A DNA stretch of 64,000 bases, taken from NCBI GenBank assembly GCA_010093605.1, contig MU004204.1, positions 22,105-86,104 of the forward strand, written 5' to 3'. This document shows, piece by piece, positions 1-11,985 of this stretch. The translations under genes and the position numbers were made by a program. Under the pieces are notes generated by a model. That model searched no databases and was not told the origin of the DNA. It worked only from the letters and a program-made list of their open reading frames with translations. The DNA comes from Lophium mytilinum. Taxonomy: Eukaryota > Ascomycota > Dothideomycetes > Mytilinidiales > Mytilinidiaceae. Every line of letters starts with the position of its first letter. Positions within the stretch are counted from its first letter, which is position 1.

Positions 1-1366
1 ATATATCTAATACTATTTAAACTAACCTCTATATATCTTTTAAGCTTACTAAATTATCTTAGAAAGCTACTAGAAGTTTAGGTAAGTATTAGCACCTATA
101 TATACTGCTAGTAGTTACTAGTACTAGTAGTAAGCTTCTATATACTTAAGGACTAAAACTTTCTAGTTAAGTAAGAAGTAAAGATATAGAATATAACCTA
201 ATTCTATTAGAATAGAATCTTAGGCTTAGTACTACTTATTATAGAGGTACTAATATAGAGATCTATCTATCTATAGCATATAGTAATATAATAAGAGAAT
301 TAAGCCTAAACCTATAATAATAACTTATATAAGTATTATAAGTCTCTATTTCTATACTATTCTAGGGGTAAAATAGATGTAGTAAGTATTTAAGTAGTCT
401 TAGATTATAACTAGTATTATAATATAACTTGCCTCTTTTCCTATAAAACTCTATAGTAGTCTCTAAGGTAGTATACTATTATAAATACCTATTATATTAC
501 TATAGATACTTTTTATAGGCTATTACTAATATCTATATATATAAGTAAAGATATTCTAGCGTAATTTAACTATAACTTATAGGCTAAGCTACCTTAAGAT
601 AAGAAATTCCTATAAGTTCCGGTAGTATTATAAGGAGTAATAGTAGTATATCTAATAATACTTATACTAGCTATTTAAAATCTTAGAGGTATACTAAATA
701 ACTATATAATATTTTAGAAACTTTAAATTATTACTTATAGTTCTTACTATCTACTTCCGGCTCTACTAAGTTTATATAGTAGACTATTAGGGTATATATA
801 GCTATAATATTAGACCTAATACTACTTAAACTTACTATTTAACCCTCTAGAGGTATAATTAATTACTATATAGCTTTTATATAGTTCTAGATTATTATTT
901 ATAGTTCTTAAGATATACTTTCTATAATACTAAATTTATATAGTAGATTACTAAAGTACTTATAGCTATAAGTTAGTACTTATTACTATATATATAAAAT
1001 ATCTAGTATTATAGAGGTATAAATAAGCGCTATAGAGTCTTTTAGTAGATTAAAATTATTACTTATAGTTTTTATAGTCTATTCCCGGCTCTACTAAATT
1101 TATATAGTAGACTATTAGAATATATAGAGGTATTAAAATAAGTTTATTACTATATATATTAACTATTAAGTATCTTTAATATATATTTAGGTGCCCTATA
1201 ATATTTAAGCACGTTAAGATTATTACTTATAGTATCTATATACTACTATAGGCTTCTACTAAAGTTTTATAGTAGTAGCCTTTACTATATTATACTATAG
1301 TAAAAATATATTAGTTCTTACTTAAAATTATAAGGGACTATCTTCTAGATATAAAGATCTACCCTA

Positions 1367-1675
1367 GAAAGTCTAAGCTAGTTTTACTTAGAACTATTAG
1401 TGCTTATAGCCTACTTTCTACTATACTAAATTTATATAGGCGAGCTTTAGTAGTAGATATAGTTCTATATTTATAATAGTAATAGAGTATCTCTTAAATA
1501 TAATAACTTACTATAGAAAGTCTAGATAGGTTCTACTTAGAACTAGTAGTGCTTATAGCCTACTTCTAACTATACTAAATTTATATAGATAAACTCTAGT
1601 AATTAATATAGCTATATAATTATATTTATACTTACTTATAATAGTAATAGTATATTTCTTAAATATAATAAATAT
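1367..1675. repeat. Two direct repeats of about 149 bp
   Basis: Two copies start at 1367 and 1516, each opening with gaaagtcta and sharing a run ending in atttatatag, followed by similar AT-rich tails. Weaker relatives of the same unit can be seen around 715-810, 1045-1135 and 1210-1290, so the area upstream of the LINE relic is a decayed tandem array. It may be the 5' untranslated repeat of the element or another repeat family. RIP has blurred the boundaries. Confidence 0.6.
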
Positions 1676-1869
1676 AGTTATATACCGCTACTAAATATTT
1701 ACGCTAAAAATATAATATAATTAAATTTGCAGCACCTTAGAAATACAACCTAAGAAGGGCCTCTAGGGGCTACTTAAGGCTCTATAAACGTTCGCACGCA
1801 GTATTAGAGCTCTATAAGCTGTGCTAGCAGCATTACAGTAGAATTATATATTGCAACCCCTATTATATA

Positions 1870-4800
1870 GCATTATTAATAATAATAATAATAATACTAA
1901 TACTACTAATAATACTAATAATAACCCTAAAACTAAACCTACTAACTAAAGACTAAGTAAAACGTCTACGCTAACGTCTAAGTACTTATTAAAGAAGCCT
2001 ATAGTATATAGAACTCCCTATAGAATAAGCCTATATCCTCTAACTCTAAGATAAATAACGCCCTTAAGCACCTCTAGAACTTCGCCGGGCGCGTACTAGC
2101 TAGCCTCTCGGGTACTGCGGAGGACCTATAATAAACGCTATAGAGAAAGATAATAAAGATAATAGAAAAAATATAGAAGGGCGTATAGGCGCTATCTATA
2201 TAAGAAACAACCTATATAGCAGTAATAGCAGTAGAAAGAAATAGTAAGACTGCAGAAAATAGGGAGTATATAATATAGACTACCTATAAAATTACTATAT
2301 ATATTAAGGATAAGAAGAAACGCGCTATAATAAATAAGAACTTAAACGTAACTATTACCTATAAGCTCTAAGTAGTAGAAGAGCCTAATATAATAAAGAT
2401 CTACGGCGTTAGAAAGCTCTAGAGCGGAGATATAAAGGCCTATATACTAGACGCAACTACTAAGAAAGCCCTATTAAAGAAGAAGAAATAAATAAAGGTT
2501 CTAGGTAAAATAGTATAAATCTAACTACCTAAAGTCCTTCTAGAGGTATATAGAGTACCTAAAGAGATAGATCTAGAGAACCTAATACTATAAAGTAGTA
2601 TTATATAAGATAATAAGGTACTATATCTAGGCCTAGCTATATATAAGATTATATAGAAGCACCTAAATTAAATCTAGGCTATTAGAAATAACCCTAAACA
2701 GCGCGCCTCATCAGCTATAGTTACTATAGGTATAGAGGTAATAGTAAATAAGATTATAGATAGCGGGCTAGCATAGAATAGATATATACTAGAGGCTATA
2801 AAGTATAAGGTAGGCTTTATAGCTACCTAATGCTTCTAATACTAGGGCTATAGGCATATTACTAGATACTATAAGAAGAAGGCGGTATACGCGGCATGCG
2901 CAGAAGCTTATAATATAAGATAATACATAGAGGAGAGTATTAGAAAGTATACTAACTATAAGAGAAGCTACCTATTATATAGTGCGGCGTGCACTATAAG
3001 GAAGAATACTTAACTAAAAGCTAATATAAAGAGGTAGGCAGCACTAACCTACTATAGGGCTAATAATAGCCCTAATAATAATACTAATAACACGCCGGGT
3101 ATAGTAATATTCTAATCTATAATAGAATTATAAGCTCTTAACGCGGCGAGTAGAAAGAGGAAGGCTACTAAAAATAGTAATATACTAGACGGCAGCACTC
3201 TAAGAAGAGTAGAACGCCCCTCTATATCTACTATATTTACCGCGTATAAGAACCTAAAATAACTAAAGATAAATAGAGTACTATAGTCTACCTATACTAT
3301 ATAGACTACTTAATTAATATATACTTTCTATTTAATATAGTAGCCTAACTATAATAACCTGCAGCCTTACTATAATAGCCCGCAGCCTTTCTATAGAACC
3401 CCGCAGCCTACCTATAAAATACTATACTACTCTTAGATAATAATCTATAGTAATAACGCTAGACTATTATAATTTAATATAACTTAGGTACTATCTACCT
3501 AGGAAGAAGAGGTAGTAAGCTATTAGCTCTATACTAAGGCTAGCCGGGCTATAATAAATAACCCCGAAGACTCTATAGATACCTAATATTAGGGTAACCT
3601 AATATACTTACTATTATATAGTATAATATTAATAAGAGCTAAGAGACCTAAAGGGAGTTTCTTAAGAAGGTAGAGGCGGCCTAGCTTTAGCTATTAGTAC
3701 TAGCTATATAAGAACTATAGAAGAATACCTAGAAATATATCTTACTATATATAAAATTATACTATCTACTATATAGAGAAAGTCTAAAAGCTAGAATATA
3801 TATATATATTAATAAGTGCCTAAATCTAGGCTAATAGACTATAGAGTACTACTTACTAGACCTTATTACCCTCTTCCTCTAGGCTAGAGAAGAGGATATT
3901 TAAATTTATAATATCTATAATCTAAAGCTATATAGAATTATAGCTATGCTACCCTCTATACTATATAAGAAGGTAGAGTATATACTTATAGGTAATATAA
4001 ACCTATACTACCTATTCTAGAGAGAAATATAGGTAATTAGTATAGAAGAGTAAGCTAAGAAGCTTATTTATATTATAATAGAAGCAGGCCTAACTCTAGC
4101 TATAGAGGAGGGCATAGAAATATAGGTAAGAGAAATGTAGTAGACTATAATTAACCTTATATTTATATTTAAATAGCTAATAGAATATATAATATTCTAC
4201 ATAGTTTAAGAGGAGTAGAACTATTACTTAGACCACCGCCCTATATATATAGAATTTAATATTATACTACTACTAGCAACTAAATAGCCCCTACGCCGGC
4301 TATAGAAGAATATTATATAGAAGGATATATAGAAGTACCTTATAGCCTAGCTAGTTAAGCTAGAAAACTAGAATAACCCTCTAGATAATAAAGAAGAAGA
4401 AGACCTAGATAACTTTATATATATTCTCTACTAACTTATTAAAATTACTATTAATGCTATAGTACTAATAGTACAGCCCTTACAGCACGCATTACTATTC
4501 TAGACTAAGGAGTGCTTAGAGAAGGTGTATAAAACTAGGCGGGTATATAGAATATAGCGCTTATTATACTCTATAGAGGACTAGATATTATACTAGGTCT
4601 AGTATAACTATAAGAAAAGAGCTATATAGAAAGAAAGTACTAAGGTATAGCGCTATATAGTAGAGAAGGTAATAAATAACTCTAAAGAGGCATAGAAACT
4701 AGCTAAATAGAGCTGTATAGTTAGAAAGGAATTAAGGCCCCCTTCTTAATTTTTCTCCCTCTCCTAGCTAGGTAACTCTACCCTGCATGTAGATAATAAG

Positions 4801-7800
4801 ATAAAAGCATATATACTTACTAAATAGTTCTTTCTACTACTAGTAGAAGCTAACCTATCTAACCTAGAAGGGTTCTAATACCTAGAACTATATACTACCT
4901 CTATAGAAGTTACTATAGAAGATATACTCTTAGCACTAATAAAAATTGCGCTAGATAAGGCCTCTAGAATTATAGGAATTATAAATAGATTTCTAAAGAA
5001 GTGCAAGATACAACTAGTACTAGTACTTATCTACTTCTTTATAAAGTGCCTATATAGAGGACACTACCCCCGCCTATTTAAAGAATTAATTATAGTAGTT
5101 CTATATAAACCCTAGAAAGCATTCTATATAATAGTAAAAACCTATAGGCCTATTACGCTACTAGAAATAATAGGTAAGCTATTTAAATGCATTATAGCTA
5201 AAAGGCTCTTTAAGATAGTAGAGGAAAAGGGCATGCTACTGCCTAGCTAAATAGGGGCATAGCCGGAATACTCTATATAGATAGCACTTAAACTCCTTAT
5301 AGAATAAATCTATACTATATAGAAAGGAAACCTATAGCTTATAGTATTACTTCTTAGCCTAAATATATTAAAAGCGTTTAATTAAGTCTTATATAAATAA
5401 ATAATATATAACCTATAGGTCTAGAGTATACTAGAGTAGATAATAAGGTTTACTAGATTCTTTCTATAAGACTGCATAACTAGGCTCTCTATAGAAAGCT
5501 ATATAGTAGAACTAATTATAGTTACTATAGGTATTCTATAGGGCTCCTCTCTATTACCTATTCTTTTCCTCTTCTTTACTAGTATACTACTACTAACTCT
5601 TTAGAATAGTAATATAACAGCCTATAGATTTATAGATAATATAAATATTCTTATATATAGTAGAACTATAGAGGCAAACTATAGAGCTATTAAGAGAGCC
5701 TATAATAGATGCATAGAATAGGTAAGAAAGTATAGTATAGTATTTATACTAGATAAATATTACCTAATATACTTTATAAGAGCCTATAAAGAAGTTAACC
5801 TAAGAGCTATAGTTAATATATAAGGCTTTACGGAGGGCCCTATAATAGACCTAAGAGTACTAGAGGTGCAGGTAGACTTAAAGCTTAAATAGGGCCCGCA
5901 TATTAGTATTATAAAGAATAAAGCTATAACCTAGATAGAGGTACTTACGCGGCTTATAGTATCTACCTAGGGCGCTAGCTTTAGAAAAGCACGCCTAATA
6001 TACTTAGTAGTAGTCCGGCCTGCTATTATATATAGATATACTACCTAGTATACTATACTAGGCATGCTAGAGTAGCTTAGTAAGATAAAGATTAAGTAGC
6101 TTAAAATAACCTAGAACTAATACCTTTAGAGAATCTTAGGGGCCTATAAAACTATAAGCACTATAGTACTAGAATATAAAATATTATACCTACTACTCTA
6201 GCTAAAACTAGAGAAACTTATAGTAGCTTACGCGGACTATACGCGTAAAGGGCTAGCACGCTAGTATATTAAAATAGTATATAGTAATATATAATAGGAA
6301 ATCTATACCTACTATAGGCTACTTATAAGGCTAAAGTATAGCTCTAGCTATTATAATATACTCTATAACCTTGCAGTAAAGGCTATAAGGTTATGCACTA
6401 GATATAAAGATAAATTAGATAAAGCCTATAAGCGCTTAAGGCGATTTATAATTAAATATAAATATAAAGAAAGGTAGAAGAAGGTATAGAAGTTCTTTTA
6501 TAAAATAGAATAGCGCGGGCTACTAACGCTAGCCCTTAATACTAAATAGAGTAAATAATAGGAAACTATATATAAAGGGCTTATAAAGGTTAAAAGTACT
6601 ATTCTTATAAATCTATAAATAGAGTATATAGAGCTTAATAGATACCTGCACTATATATAAATGCTAGGCTACCTAATACTAGCCTACCCCTGCGGGCACG
6701 GCCTCTAATTGCTACGCTATATAGTAATAAACTATAAGAGGCATATAGAGGGTAGAGGTAAACTATTTAAGAAAGTAAAGACTTAGATATATAAGAAAAT
6801 ATATAAAAGTAAAAAGGGACCTAAGGTAGTAGCTAGATAGTTTCTATAGAAAATAAACCTGCTACTCTACCTCTTAATAGTAAGAGAGATAGAAAGAGAG
6901 TAGACCTAGCCCTTCTACTTAATACTATAGCCCTACTATTACCTATAGCCTTACTATAACTAATAGCCTTACTATAACTAATAGCCTTACTATTACTAAT
7001 AGCCTTACTATTATCTATAGCCTTACTATTACCTATAGCCTTACTATTACCTACAGCCTTACTATTACCTACAGCCTTACTATTACCCCTAACTATACTA
7101 TAGCGGGCCTTAGCGCCCCCTCTTAACTAGTACTTAGTATAGATAGTTAGCTTTAGGTCTCTACTATATACCCTATAATATATACTTTCTATATACTTTC
7201 TATCTCTTATAGCCCTTCTATTTCTAAATAGCCTACCTACTTTATAATAGTATATACACGCGGCTCCCTTTCTCCCGCTATTAGTTAGTTATACTATAAG
7301 GGCTTATACTTACTATAAGTAGCTATATACTTCCTAATTATAGACTATAAACTATATACTCTATACTCTTAGCCCTTCTATAGCTATTAGCTATACTATA
7401 GAGGCTTATATATACTACTATAGCTATAAACCCTATATAGCTACTTATAGCCCTTCTACTCTTATAGCCTACCTATAAACTATATACTTTCTATATACCT
7501 CTACTATATACTATCTATACACCGCGCAGCCTTTCTATTTCTAATAGCCTATACGGCTACTATTTATTTTACCTTATTACCTTAGATAAAGGCCCTATAA
7601 GTATACTACTTATATATAGGCCCTTATGCTAATTCTATACTAGCCTCGCATCTAGATTCTACTCGGCCTAAACCTAGAAGGACAATAATAAACCTTTCTA
7701 GATAGATATAGAAAGACGCATCTTAATAGCTTATTCTATAGTAGTTCTTATAGACCTACTATATATCCCCTATAGTAAAATATAAAGGAGAAGGGCGCCT

Positions 7801-7860
7801 AACGCTAGATATAATAGAGGATAAGGTTTTTACCTAAATACTGCCCGGTAGTAAACGGTT
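1870..7860 (+). mobile_element. Decayed Tad1-type LINE retrotransposon
   Basis: Reading through the stops, the + strand keeps the layout of a Tad1-clade non-LTR retrotransposon. A first frame carries zinc-knuckle remnants at about 2830-3000. A second frame carries the AP-endonuclease end (a gnINLyylfW-like block near 3990-4025 and dHRPI near 4230-4250), then reverse transcriptase blocks (YRPITLL near 5140-5160; LLSLNILKAFN near 5350-5382; the catalytic F-x-D-D box near 5625-5650, now D-N). After these come the usual connection region (5995-6200) and a terminal CxxxH-type finger near 6685-6760. The frame register is largely kept while Trp, Gln and some Arg codons became stops, which points to point mutation, not deletion. 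The element cannot encode active protein. Exact ends are uncertain; the 3' untranslated part probably runs to between 7,090 and 8,230. Confidence 0.85.
6931..7088 (+). repeat. 18-bp tandem repeat array in LINE 3' region
   Basis: About 8.7 copies of an 18-bp unit (ccttactattacctatag and close variants) run head to tail right after the end of the retrotransposon coding remnant. Differences between copies are mostly t/c and small substitutions, consistent with RIP acting on a shared unit. A looser relative (gcagcctttctat and similar) appears near 3350-3420 and again near 7530. Confidence 0.85.
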
Positions 7861-8234
7861 TCCCCTTATAAATTAGCCTAGATAGAATAGCTATATAGAC
7901 CCTAACGGGAGCTACACTAGCGTAATAGAATTTAATAATAATAATAATACTGCTACTAAATTTAAAGAGTTAAAACTTAAAATATATAGTATTAATTATC
8001 TTAAGAGTTCTTTAGAGACGCTAGAAGGTCTTACTAATATTCTATTAGAGGCTAAAGTAAGATAGCTTTAAGACTAAAAATATTACTAAGCTTTATACTA
8101 CCCTTTATTTTATTATTAATACTAGCTAATTAATTTAGTATTTTAATAGTATTTAGAATAAAGAGTATATAGAGTATTTTAAGAGTTTCTTAGTATTTAA
8201 AGAACTACGCTACGCGTTTTTCTAGTAACTAATA

Positions 8235-8826
8235 TGCACCCCCCTAAATACTAATTAAGAATTATTATTAATTTTTACTAATTATTAGTAATCGGGAACT
8301 AAATTAACTAATTATTTTAATATTAGCTAATACTTAATTATTAGGCTAATTAGACCGGTCGCTTAATAGGGAGGCAGCTATTTAATTACTAAATAGAGTT
8401 ATATAAGCTAAGAATTACTAATAATTAAGGTTATATACGCCCCTAATTACTAATTAGAAGAAAATATAAGCTAATTACTAAAATTTTAAGGCTATATAAC
8501 CCCCTAATTACTAATTAGAGAGTAGTATAAGTAGGCCCCTAATTACTAATTAAAAGAGGATATAAGATAGTCCCTATTTAGTAATTAAAAGAGAGATATC
8601 TAAGATATAGTAGAAATTTAGAAGGTAAACCCGGGGGTTATATATAAAAATATACTATTCTAATTAGTAATTAAGGGGCTTATACTACCCCCTATTAAGT
8701 AACTAGTCTAATTAGCCTAATAATTAAGTATTAGCTAATGTTAGAATAATTAGTTAATTTCATTCCCAATTGCTAATAATTAGCGAAAATTAGTAATATT
8801 CTTCGATTAGTGTTTAGGGGCGCACA
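8235..8826. mobile_element. 590-bp inverted-repeat (MITE-like) element
   Basis: The first roughly 130 bases (8235-8365) and the last roughly 130 (8690-8826) are reverse complements of each other with a few indels, including the shared words ctaattagcctaataattaa and gtattagctaat. The interior carries short direct and inverted copies of cccctaattactaattag. No coding frame is present. This fits a non-autonomous DNA transposon with long terminal inverted repeats. The termini read TGCACCCC on the left and, reverse-complemented, TGCGCCCC or TGTGCGCCCC on the right; a target duplication is not clear (TA on the left, CA or GA on the right). Confidence 0.72.
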
Positions 8827-10198
8827 GATGCCTTTTTAGAGGAAACAACGGTTTAATCGACATGCAGCTAAAAGATGCTTTGACAGGGTAGGGCTAGACA
8901 TTGAGACAACTGAAAAAGAGCAGTGAAATACTGCACCCGTCGGGTATGCGCGACTTAGACAGGCCACACTTTCTAATGGCTTCTATGCTCCATATACCAG
9001 GAAGTCAGACATTAGGATAGATGTCTCTAACGAAAGGCTTCAAGGCGTAATGCCCAACGCCTAGCGTCACTCAAACTACTGCATTGGATGCTCACATGAA
9101 CAAAGTTCGCGCGCATCTTCAATCCCGCTGAGCCAGGACTGCTCTCCGAGGATTTGGGGTCCGCTTAGATGCAAGCTTCTTTCACCGGGTCGGTCATCTA
9201 ACATCTGTGCTTTTCGTGATGCGAGTTGACCTTTGCATTGGTGTAACAGCCAAGCCAAATCGGGGAAGAGCGGTTTACATAATCCGCGCCACGGTAATCC
9301 CAACGTCTCCTCTATCCTTTCGCTTTGTACATAGCCAGTACACAACAAAACCCATAAAACTTATTAAGAGAAGGTGTAGTAAGAAATAGGTGCGCTTTCT
9401 GAGCCTATTGATGCCGTTTTCGAGACGAAACACTCGTTTTGGTGTAACATTTTTCTCAACACCAAGACCTGCTCCTCGGTTTCAATGCCAGGTAAATGTC
9501 CGCCCCTAAATTAGAGCACTCGAGATTGTAGCAGAAGATTTCGTATCTCAAATGCTGGTTAGCTCTGAGTCAAGCCTTTTCGCCCGTCATTCAGGTGGTT
9601 CATTCCCTAGATTCCTGTGGTGAGGTATCGCTGTGTCCAAGGGCAGGTAAGGGGAGGACCGCGTCCCAGAGCTCTACATTACTTCCAGTAAACCGCGGAA
9701 ACTTCTTAGCGATAGAGGAGCTGTAAAGCCGGCGTGCAATGCTCACTGGTTCTGCTTTCCGATGTTTGCCTGGTGCTGCTGTCAGTTTCCATCATCACGT
9801 ACCCGTTTTTTGGCAAATCTTGTAGTTAAAAATGTTCTTGCGGTAACTCAAAGCGGTGAAATACTGGAATAAAGATGCTAGCTCGTCATGGTTGAGATTT
9901 GTAGAGGTGCGAAGGTGGCGGCGCGCAGCATCGTGGAAGTCTTGGCGAAGCCGCAATCAACCTCAAGATCAGATTAGCATGTCGGATCATCGGGCGCCGT
10001 TCCGAGTGGCTAAGCGAGCTCACAAAAGCTCTCCCCGACTTCTCAAGTCTCCCATTTCTCTCCGCACCCTTTACAAATTTCGCTCGCGTACAACGATAGC
10101 ATCATTGACTGCTAGCAAAACCCCTTGTCAAAGAGTACACGGTCTGCAAACCCAACCTTCTTCGATTCCTACCCCGGCGCCGACACAACTTCGCCGCG
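8827..10198. other. Intergenic, gene-free
   Basis: Normal base composition returns here. Only short frames without fungal-style support are seen (the longest under 150 codons, overlapping the upstream part of the next gene). The pyrimidine-rich stretch at about 10030-10075 looks like promoter or 5' leader for the gene starting at 10199. Confidence 0.6.
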
Positions 10199-11692
10199 AT
10201 GGCTGCGAACAATCCACCTCCACCACCGCCCAACCACATGGTTGTGGTTCATCAGCGTCCAGCTCGCCACCGAAATGGCACTGATTTCGCAGGTAATACC
10301 ATTCCTGGTGTTGCCAATTACGATATTGCCCACCTTGGCGATCCCTGGGCAAATCCGACCAAGCTTGGTCACACACCAAGCAACCTAGCGTGGTGGCTCG
10401 CCATGTGCCCGACCTGTGGTCGTAACAATAGCGTTTGTTCCAAAGACAATCGAGGCAACTGCACTGCGGTTTGCTTCTGGTACTTGTTCCGTAGAGCCAA
10501 CGGCAACTGTCGCGGGATCCACCCTGGCAGTCCATGCCCAGGCGTTCCAGGCGTCGCGGAGCCGATCTGGGACGAGATCCAGCAGAACCGACGAAATAGA
10601 AACGCGCGAGCGCGCGAGCGGTCGCCGAGCCGCGACGACCGTCGAAATGGCCACCGCAACCGCGATGACCACTACTACGACCACCGCAACCGCGATGACC
10701 ACTACTACGACCACCGCAACCGCGATGATCGATACTACAACCACCACGATGACCGCTACGACGATCGTCGCTACTACAATCCTCCTGCATACCATCCCCA
10801 TGGGTATGCATACCCACCCACCCCATATCCGGTAGTATATGGTCATCCGGGATACCCACCTATGGGGAATCCCGCGCCTCCGGCAGCATATGGCCATCCA
10901 GGGCCAGCGCCATACCATGAGGCGTACCGCAGCCGCATCGATGGCAGAGGCCCATCTCGACCGCCTGGACGGGCACCCCCGCGACCTCAGTACGCTCCCA
11001 ACCACAGGTTCGCGCTGACACCACCCGTGTCTGCACCCATTGCCAACGCGCCTGCACCTGCTGTCAACAACGGCGTGTTGTTTGGGCCAGTTGCACAAAA
11101 CCAGCTGGGCCAGAACCTGCCAGGTCAACATAACCAGGTTCAAAACCCGCAGAACGCCCCGCCGATTGGTGGCCAACTCGTTCGCATAGGCCAACCCGAC
11201 CTCGCCGTAGGCACGGGCAATCCGTGTGTTGATCCCCACAATGCGATTCGAGATCGCATGTTCGCGACCGCTCTCGCCAATGTTGAGGACGACCAGCCCT
11301 TCATGGCTTTTTGGCAGACCTTGCCAGAAAACTTCAAGAACACCAACGAGGTGAAGGAGATCGTGATTACGGACTCAGTTCGTTCAGACACCTTGCTTGG
11401 GCTGATCTTGAAGCTGGAAGACCTGCTGGCCACGTTCAGGTTGCAAATTCTGAGCACTTTGGATCCTGCCCTTATTCAACAATGGGAACAGTTGCCAGAG
11501 TTCGCCAAGGTGCCTGCAAGAGAGCTCTTGCTTAATACCACGTGGGCATACGCGCAGTGGCGCGAACATCTCTGGCGCCACGTCGACGAATGTATGGGAA
11601 GAGATCCTGCTGAAGAAGCTGCCCAGCGGGAACTGAATGAGACGCGTGGTCATGCCGATGACGAGGATCGGCCTAATCCTGAACAACCTTAG
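10199..11692 (+). CDS. Hypothetical repeat protein, 497 aa
   Basis: I do not recognise this protein. It is a single uninterrupted frame with a good start context (cgcgATGgc). Near the N-terminus, after a proline run, lies a cysteine cluster at about residues 69-112 (spacing C-x2-C-x7-C-x7-C-x3-C and two more), which could bind metal. A basic, Arg/Asp-rich stretch follows, containing three copies of a ten-residue unit HRNRDDHYYD (30-bp DNA repeats, 10651-10740), then a Pro/Tyr/Gly-rich low-complexity middle. The last 170 residues look like a folded helical domain ending in a charged tail. No signal peptide or membrane segment is apparent, so a nuclear or cytoplasmic location is likely. It is the first gene beside the RIP block, a place where lineage-specific genes are common. 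Coding status rests on length, codon pattern and start context. Confidence 0.7.
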   Translation: MAANNPPPPPPNHMVVVHQRPARHRNGTDFAGNTIPGVANYDIAHLGDPWANPTKLGHTPSNLAWWLAMCPTCGRNNSVCSKDNRGNCTAVCFWYLFRRANGNCRGIHPGSPCPGVPGVAEPIWDEIQQNRRNRNARARERSPSRDDRRNGHRNRDDHYYDHRNRDDHYYDHRNRDDRYYNHHDDRYDDRRYYNPPAYHPHGYAYPPTPYPVVYGHPGYPPMGNPAPPAAYGHPGPAPYHEAYRSRIDGRGPSRPPGRAPPRPQYAPNHRFALTPPVSAPIANAPAPAVNNGVLFGPVAQNQLGQNLPGQHNQVQNPQNAPPIGGQLVRIGQPDLAVGTGNPCVDPHNAIRDRMFATALANVEDDQPFMAFWQTLPENFKNTNEVKEIVITDSVRSDTLLGLILKLEDLLATFRLQILSTLDPALIQQWEQLPEFAKVPARELLLNTTWAYAQWREHLWRHVDECMGRDPAEEAAQRELNETRGHADDEDRPNPEQP

Positions 11693-11705
11693 ATCAGGTT
11701 GAGCG

Positions 11706-11763
11706 CTGTCGTCCTTCCAAAGATGACAGTAGCGCTATCTTCCTTCAAAGGATGATAGTACCC
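11706..11763 (+). terminator. Two tandem hairpins downstream of the 10.2-kb gene
   Basis: Two similar 29-base units follow the stop codon directly. Each has inverted ends (CTGTC...GACAG and CTATC...GATAG), so each could fold into a small stem-loop. They are imperfect direct repeats of each other. They lie in the presumed 3' untranslated region; a role in 3'-end formation is only a guess. Confidence 0.35.
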
Positions 11764-11985
11764 TAGTTATGCTTTTACCTCTGCGTGGTACTAGGGACTA
11801 GTACCCGGTGCCCTTCACGGGGTGTCGGGGAAGCTAAACAAAGCACCTTACCTTATCGAACAGTAGCTACTGAGCGTCACGTTACTCTTCTTTATCACGT
11901 ATTTAAGCTCACGTATTCCTTCAATACAATCTCATGTTCAGTTCAATCAATCTTCGGACGTCTTGGTGATTATGGCAGCAATCGT

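Larger units (their letters stand above)
1..8700. repeat. RIP-mutated AT-rich repeat block
   Basis: The stretch is strongly AT-rich and almost devoid of CpA and TpG, with TpA everywhere and isolated CpG-rich words (for example gcgcgc) surviving. No open frame of useful length exists on either strand. This is the footprint expected from repeat-induced point mutation, which converts CpA to TpA on both strands of duplicated DNA in Pezizomycotina. Stops in the decayed retrotransposon frame are nearly all TAG or TAA at places where the family has Trp or Gln. Normal composition returns from about 8,750. Seen directly: composition and missing dinucleotides. Inferred: RIP as the cause. Confidence 0.93.
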
